Origin: an uncultured Amaricoccus sp. | Lineage (GTDB): Bacteria; Pseudomonadota; Alphaproteobacteria; Rhodobacterales; Rhodobacteraceae | Direction of reading: 5' to 3' | Length of the DNA stretch: 8,513 nucleotides | NCBI RefSeq assembly: GCF_937858865.1 | Contig: NZ_CALLYO010000500.1 | Span: 1 to 8,513 of the forward strand | Notes under the pieces: model-generated | The model's database searches: none | What the model saw: the letters and a program-made list of their open reading frames with translations, nothing else | What the model was told of the DNA's origin: nothing | Shown: piece by piece, positions 6,246 through 8,513 of the stretch | Layout of the letters: each line of letters opens with the position of its first letter | How positions within the stretch are numbered: the stretch's first letter is position 1 | Made by a program: the position numbers and the translations under genes

Positions 6246-7163
6246 ATGCAGACGACTTTGAAACGCGAGATCACGCTGGTCGGAATGGGGCTCCATTCCG
6301 GGCGGCCCGCGCGCATGGTGCTGCGGCCGGCGACGACGGGCGGCATCCGCTTCCGCCGGGTGGACGTGACCGACCGGGACAACCTGATCCCGGCGCGCTT
6401 CGACCGTGTGACCGACACCCGCCTCTGCACGCTCCTCTCGAACGAGGCCGGCGTCTCGCTCGGCACCGTCGAGCACGTCATGGCCGCGCTCGCCGGCACC
6501 GGCGTCACCCATGCGCTCATCGACATCGACGGGCCGGAGGTGCCGATCATGGACGGCAGCTCGCTCCGCTTCGTGCGGGCGATCCTGCGCGCCGGGCTCA
6601 GGGCGCTGCCGGGCGATCTCGTCGCCATCCGGGTGCTCGCGCCGGTGCGCGAGGGCGAGGGCGACGTCTGGGCCGAGCTGCGGCCGGCCGAGACGCTGTC
6701 GATCGACTTCGAGATCGACTTCGCCGATGCCGCGATCGGCCACCAGGCGCGGCGGCTCTCGATGGTGAACGGCGCCTTCGTGCACGAGCTGGCCGACTGC
6801 CGCACCTTCTGCCGCCGGGTGGAGGTGGAGACGATGCAGGCGAACGGCCTCGCGCTCGGCGGCTCGCTCGACAATGCGATCGTGGTCGAGGGCGACAAGG
6901 TGCTGAACCCGGGCGGCCTGCGCCGCGCCGACGAGTTCGTGCGCCACAAGATGCTCGACGCGCTCGGCGACCTCGCGCTCGCCGGCGCGCCGATCCTCGG
7001 CGCCTACAAGGGGGTGAAGGCCGGCCACGGCGTCACCAACCGGCTCCTGCGCAAGCTCTTCGCGACGCCGGGGGCCTACGAGATCGTCACGCTCGACGCG
7101 GAGGCAGCGCAGCAGCTGCCCGGCGCGGGCGTCGGCGCGGCAGACCTGCGCCGCGCCGGTTGA
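6246..7163 (+). CDS. lpxC: UDP-3-O-acyl-N-acetylglucosamine deacetylase LpxC
   Basis: LpxC is the zinc metalloamidase that deacetylates UDP-3-O-acyl-GlcNAc, the committed step of lipid A synthesis, in the cytoplasm. The 305 residues match the family (E. coli 305). The start is ATG 6246, giving MQTTLKREITLVGMGLHSG, the expected LpxC N-terminus. The frame stays open upstream to 6153, but that stretch lies over the candidate promoter. Zinc ligands and catalytic residues are visible: E76 and H77 in GTVEHVMAAL, H234 and D238 in FVRHKMLDALGDL, and H261 in KAGHGVTN. The duplicated-domain landmarks IDGPEVPIMDGSS (94-106) and LDNAIVVEGDKVLNPGGLR (208-226) are present. The ribosome binding site is modest (GGGGCGGA, 6236-6243). 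Terminators on both sides and its own candidate promoter suggest a monocistronic unit. In E. coli LpxC is also controlled by FtsH proteolysis; I cannot judge that here. Confidence 0.98.
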   Translation: MQTTLKREITLVGMGLHSGRPARMVLRPATTGGIRFRRVDVTDRDNLIPARFDRVTDTRLCTLLSNEAGVSLGTVEHVMAALAGTGVTHALIDIDGPEVPIMDGSSLRFVRAILRAGLRALPGDLVAIRVLAPVREGEGDVWAELRPAETLSIDFEIDFADAAIGHQARRLSMVNGAFVHELADCRTFCRRVEVETMQANGLALGGSLDNAIVVEGDKVLNPGGLRRADEFVRHKMLDALGDLALAGAPILGAYKGVKAGHGVTNRLLRKLFATPGAYEIVTLDAEAAQQLPGAGVGAADLRRAG

Positions 7164-7184
7164 GGCAGGCGATACCGGCAGATG

Positions 7185-7214
7185 GCGCAGCCCCCCGCGG
7201 GGGGCTGCGCTTTT
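7185..7214 (+). terminator. Intrinsic terminator after lpxC
   Basis: Positions 7185-7210 form a perfect 26-base palindrome: GCGCAGCCCCCC, then GC, then the exact complement. It folds into a very stable stem of about 11 bp with a CGCG loop, followed by TTTT at 7211-7214 and another TTT at 7217-7219. It begins 21 bases after the lpxC stop. It should end lpxC transcripts and shows that the bamD coding region does not begin here. Confidence 0.9.
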
Positions 7215-7216
7215 CG

Positions 7217-7244
7217 TTTCAACCCCCCGGAAACCTATGCTAAC
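7217..7244 (+). promoter_or_regulatory. Weak candidate promoter for bamD-recN
   Basis: Between the lpxC terminator and the bamD start, the 40 bases at 7211-7250 are about 50% GC. They contain TATGCTAAC (7236-7244), a -10-like sequence, with TTTCAA (7217-7222) upstream as a poor -35. The terminator makes a new promoter for bamD likely; these exact boxes are a guess. Confidence 0.25.
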
Positions 7245-7307
7245 TCGGAGCCGTCCGGGCGGCCGAGGTCCCGGGCGGGGCAGAAAGCAGAAGCAGGAGT
7301 CAGGCGT

Positions 7308-8177
7308 TTGGCAAGTCGTTTTCTGGCACTTGCCGCCCTTCTCGGGCTCGCCGTCGGGGTGAGCGCCTGCAGCCGTCTCGGCAGCGGGCCGGGCTCGATG
7401 CCGCGCTTCGGATTCGGCCAGCGCGAGGCCCCGGTCGAGAGCCAGACCGCGCAGCAGATCTACCTCGGCGCCGAGGCGCTGCTCGCCGAGGGCAAGCCGC
7501 GCGACGCCGGCCAGCGGTTCTCCGAGGTGGAACGGCTCTATCCCTATTCGGAATGGGCCAAGCGGGCGATGCTGATGTCGGCCTTCGCCTACCACGAGGG
7601 CGCGCAGTACGCCGAGAGCCGCGCCGCCGCCGAGCGCTACCTCGAGTTCTTCCCCGCCGACGTCGACGCGCCCTATGCGCAGTTCCTGATCGCGCTCTCC
7701 TACTACGACCAGATCGTCGACATCGGCCGCGACCAGTCCGACGCCTTCGAGGCGCTGCAGGAGATGCGCGACATCATCGAGCGCTATCCCGACAGCATCT
7801 ACGCCAAGTCGGCGCAGATGAAGTTCGAGCTCGCCCTCGACCACCTCGCCGGCAAGGAGATGGAGGTCGGCCGCTACTACCTCAACCGCGGCTTCTATAC
7901 CGCCGCGATCAACCGCTTCCGCGTGGTGGTCGAGGACTATCAGACCACGACCCACACCCCCGAGGCGCTCTACCGGCTGGTCGAGGCCTATCTCTCGCTC
8001 GGCCTGGCGCACGAGGCGCAGACCGCGGCGGCGATCCTCGGCCACAACTTCCAGGGCTCGATCTGGTACGCCGACGCCTACGCGCTCCTGACCGGCCGCG
8101 GTCTCCGCCCGGCCGATGTCGGTGACAGCTGGCTCAACCAGACCTACCGCCAGGTGGTGCAGGGGAAGTGGCGCTAG
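7308..8177 (+). CDS. bamD: Outer membrane assembly lipoprotein BamD
   Basis: BamD is the essential TPR lipoprotein of the BAM complex, which inserts beta-barrel proteins into the outer membrane together with BamA; it faces the periplasm. I choose TTG 7308 as the start. It has AGGAG (7295-7299) eight bases upstream and yields a clean lipoprotein signal peptide (MASRFLALAALLGLAVGVSAC) with lipobox VSAC and lipidated C21. An in-frame ATG at 7182 would place a terminator inside the gene and put 42 odd residues before the signal peptide. The 289-residue precursor carries about five TPR-like helical pairs. The first starts at QQIYLGAEALLAEGKPRDAGQRF (49-71). YAESRAAAERYLEFFPAD (101-118), ALQEMRDIIERYPDSIYA (149-166) and RGFYTAAINRFRVVVEDYQ (194-212) are typical BamD segments. 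It is followed by recN after 17 bases. A GAGTC (7297-7301) overlaps the ribosome binding site. Confidence 0.95.
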   Translation: MASRFLALAALLGLAVGVSACSRLGSGPGSMPRFGFGQREAPVESQTAQQIYLGAEALLAEGKPRDAGQRFSEVERLYPYSEWAKRAMLMSAFAYHEGAQYAESRAAAERYLEFFPADVDAPYAQFLIALSYYDQIVDIGRDQSDAFEALQEMRDIIERYPDSIYAKSAQMKFELALDHLAGKEMEVGRYYLNRGFYTAAINRFRVVVEDYQTTTHTPEALYRLVEAYLSLGLAHEAQTAAAILGHNFQGSIWYADAYALLTGRGLRPADVGDSWLNQTYRQVVQGKWR

Positions 8178-8194
8178 CGCGGGCGGGCTGAGCC

Positions 8195-8513
8195 ATGCTC
8201 GAGACGCTCTCGATCCGCGACATGCTGCTCATCGAGGCGGCGGAGCTCCGTTTCCGCCCCGGGCTCAACGTGCTGACCGGCGAGACCGGGGCCGGCAAGT
8301 CGATCCTGCTCGACTGCCTCGGCTTCGTCCTCGGCTGGCGCGGCCGCGGCGCCGTGCGCGCCGGCGCCGCCGAGGGCGAGGTGACGGCGGCCTTCGCGCT
8401 CCCGCCCGGCCACGCCGCCGGCGCCGTGCTCGAGGCCGCCGGGGTGCCGGCCGGGGACGAGCTCATCCTCCGCCGCACGGTCGGCGCCGACGGCCGCCGG
8501 CAGGCCTGGGCCA
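8195..8513 (+). CDS. recN: DNA repair protein RecN (5' part, runs off the window)
   Basis: RecN is an SMC-like ATPase that helps hold and repair DNA double-strand breaks. Only the first 106 residues of roughly 550 are present. The N-terminus MLETLSIRDMLLIEAAELRF and the Walker A GETGAGKS (29-36), preceded by GLNVLT and followed by ILLDCLGFVLGWRGRG, are diagnostic. LILRRTVGADGRR (90-102) is the conserved RecN strand-turn leading to the usual AWVND-type segment, cut here after AWA. The start ATG 8195 lies 17 bases after the bamD stop; the ribosome binding site is weak. bamD-recN adjacency is usual in Rhodobacteraceae and suggests co-transcription, although RecN is often SOS-controlled elsewhere. 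I see no promoter or LexA-type site in the 17-base gap. Confidence 0.95.
   Translation, partial: MLETLSIRDMLLIEAAELRFRPGLNVLTGETGAGKSILLDCLGFVLGWRGRGAVRAGAAEGEVTAAFALPPGHAAGAVLEAAGVPAGDELILRRTVGADGRRQAWA

Noticed and set aside
1..8513. Mobile element, CRISPR array, tRNA/rRNA or novel gene system
   Set aside because: No transposase-like frame, spaced direct repeats, tRNA-like cloverleaf or unexplained gene was seen. Every substantial stretch is accounted for by core dcw and envelope genes.

Overview
The window is a stretch of the conserved division and cell wall (dcw) cluster of a very GC-rich alphaproteobacterium. All real genes lie on the + strand in the order murB, ddl, ftsQ, ftsA, ftsZ, lpxC, bamD, recN. 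This order, with lpxC, bamD and recN after ftsZ, is typical of the Rhodobacteraceae. The protein details agree: FtsA has a basic N-terminal extension and ends in RWFKENW, FtsZ has a long Pro/Arg/Glu-rich linker and ends in [11 protein letters not shown], and LpxC begins MQTTLK. The genus cannot be fixed from sequence alone.

Layout. Bases 1-127 hold the last codons of an unidentified upstream gene and a short spacer. Bases 128-4250 are a compact block for peptidoglycan precursor synthesis and divisome assembly. MurB makes UDP-MurNAc, Ddl makes D-Ala-D-Ala, FtsQ is the bitopic divisome protein and FtsA the membrane anchor of the Z ring. ddl/ftsQ and ftsQ/ftsA overlap, so they are probably translationally coupled. 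A 177-base AT-richer region (4251-4427) carries a candidate ftsZ promoter, a 9-bp inverted repeat, a DnaA-box-like sequence and two GANTC sites. ftsZ follows and ends at a strong intrinsic terminator (6075-6107). lpxC, the committed step of lipid A synthesis, has its own candidate promoter and its own perfect-stem terminator (7185-7214), so it looks like a separate unit. bamD (outer-membrane protein assembly lipoprotein) then starts at a TTG codon. The N-terminal third or less of recN (DNA repair SMC-like ATPase) runs off the right edge.

Together the genes cover peptidoglycan precursors, Z-ring assembly and constriction, lipid A synthesis and outer-membrane protein insertion. These are the envelope tasks that must be co-ordinated at division.

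This is conserved core genome. I see no mobile element, CRISPR array, RNA gene or defence system, and no evidence of an undescribed system. The most interesting material is regulatory: the ftsZ leader, the lpxC upstream region, and the concentration of the window's few GANTC sites (CcrM-type methylation motif) at the AT-richer gene junctions. A tandem 12-bp repeat in the FtsZ linker is also worth noting. All counts were made by eye.
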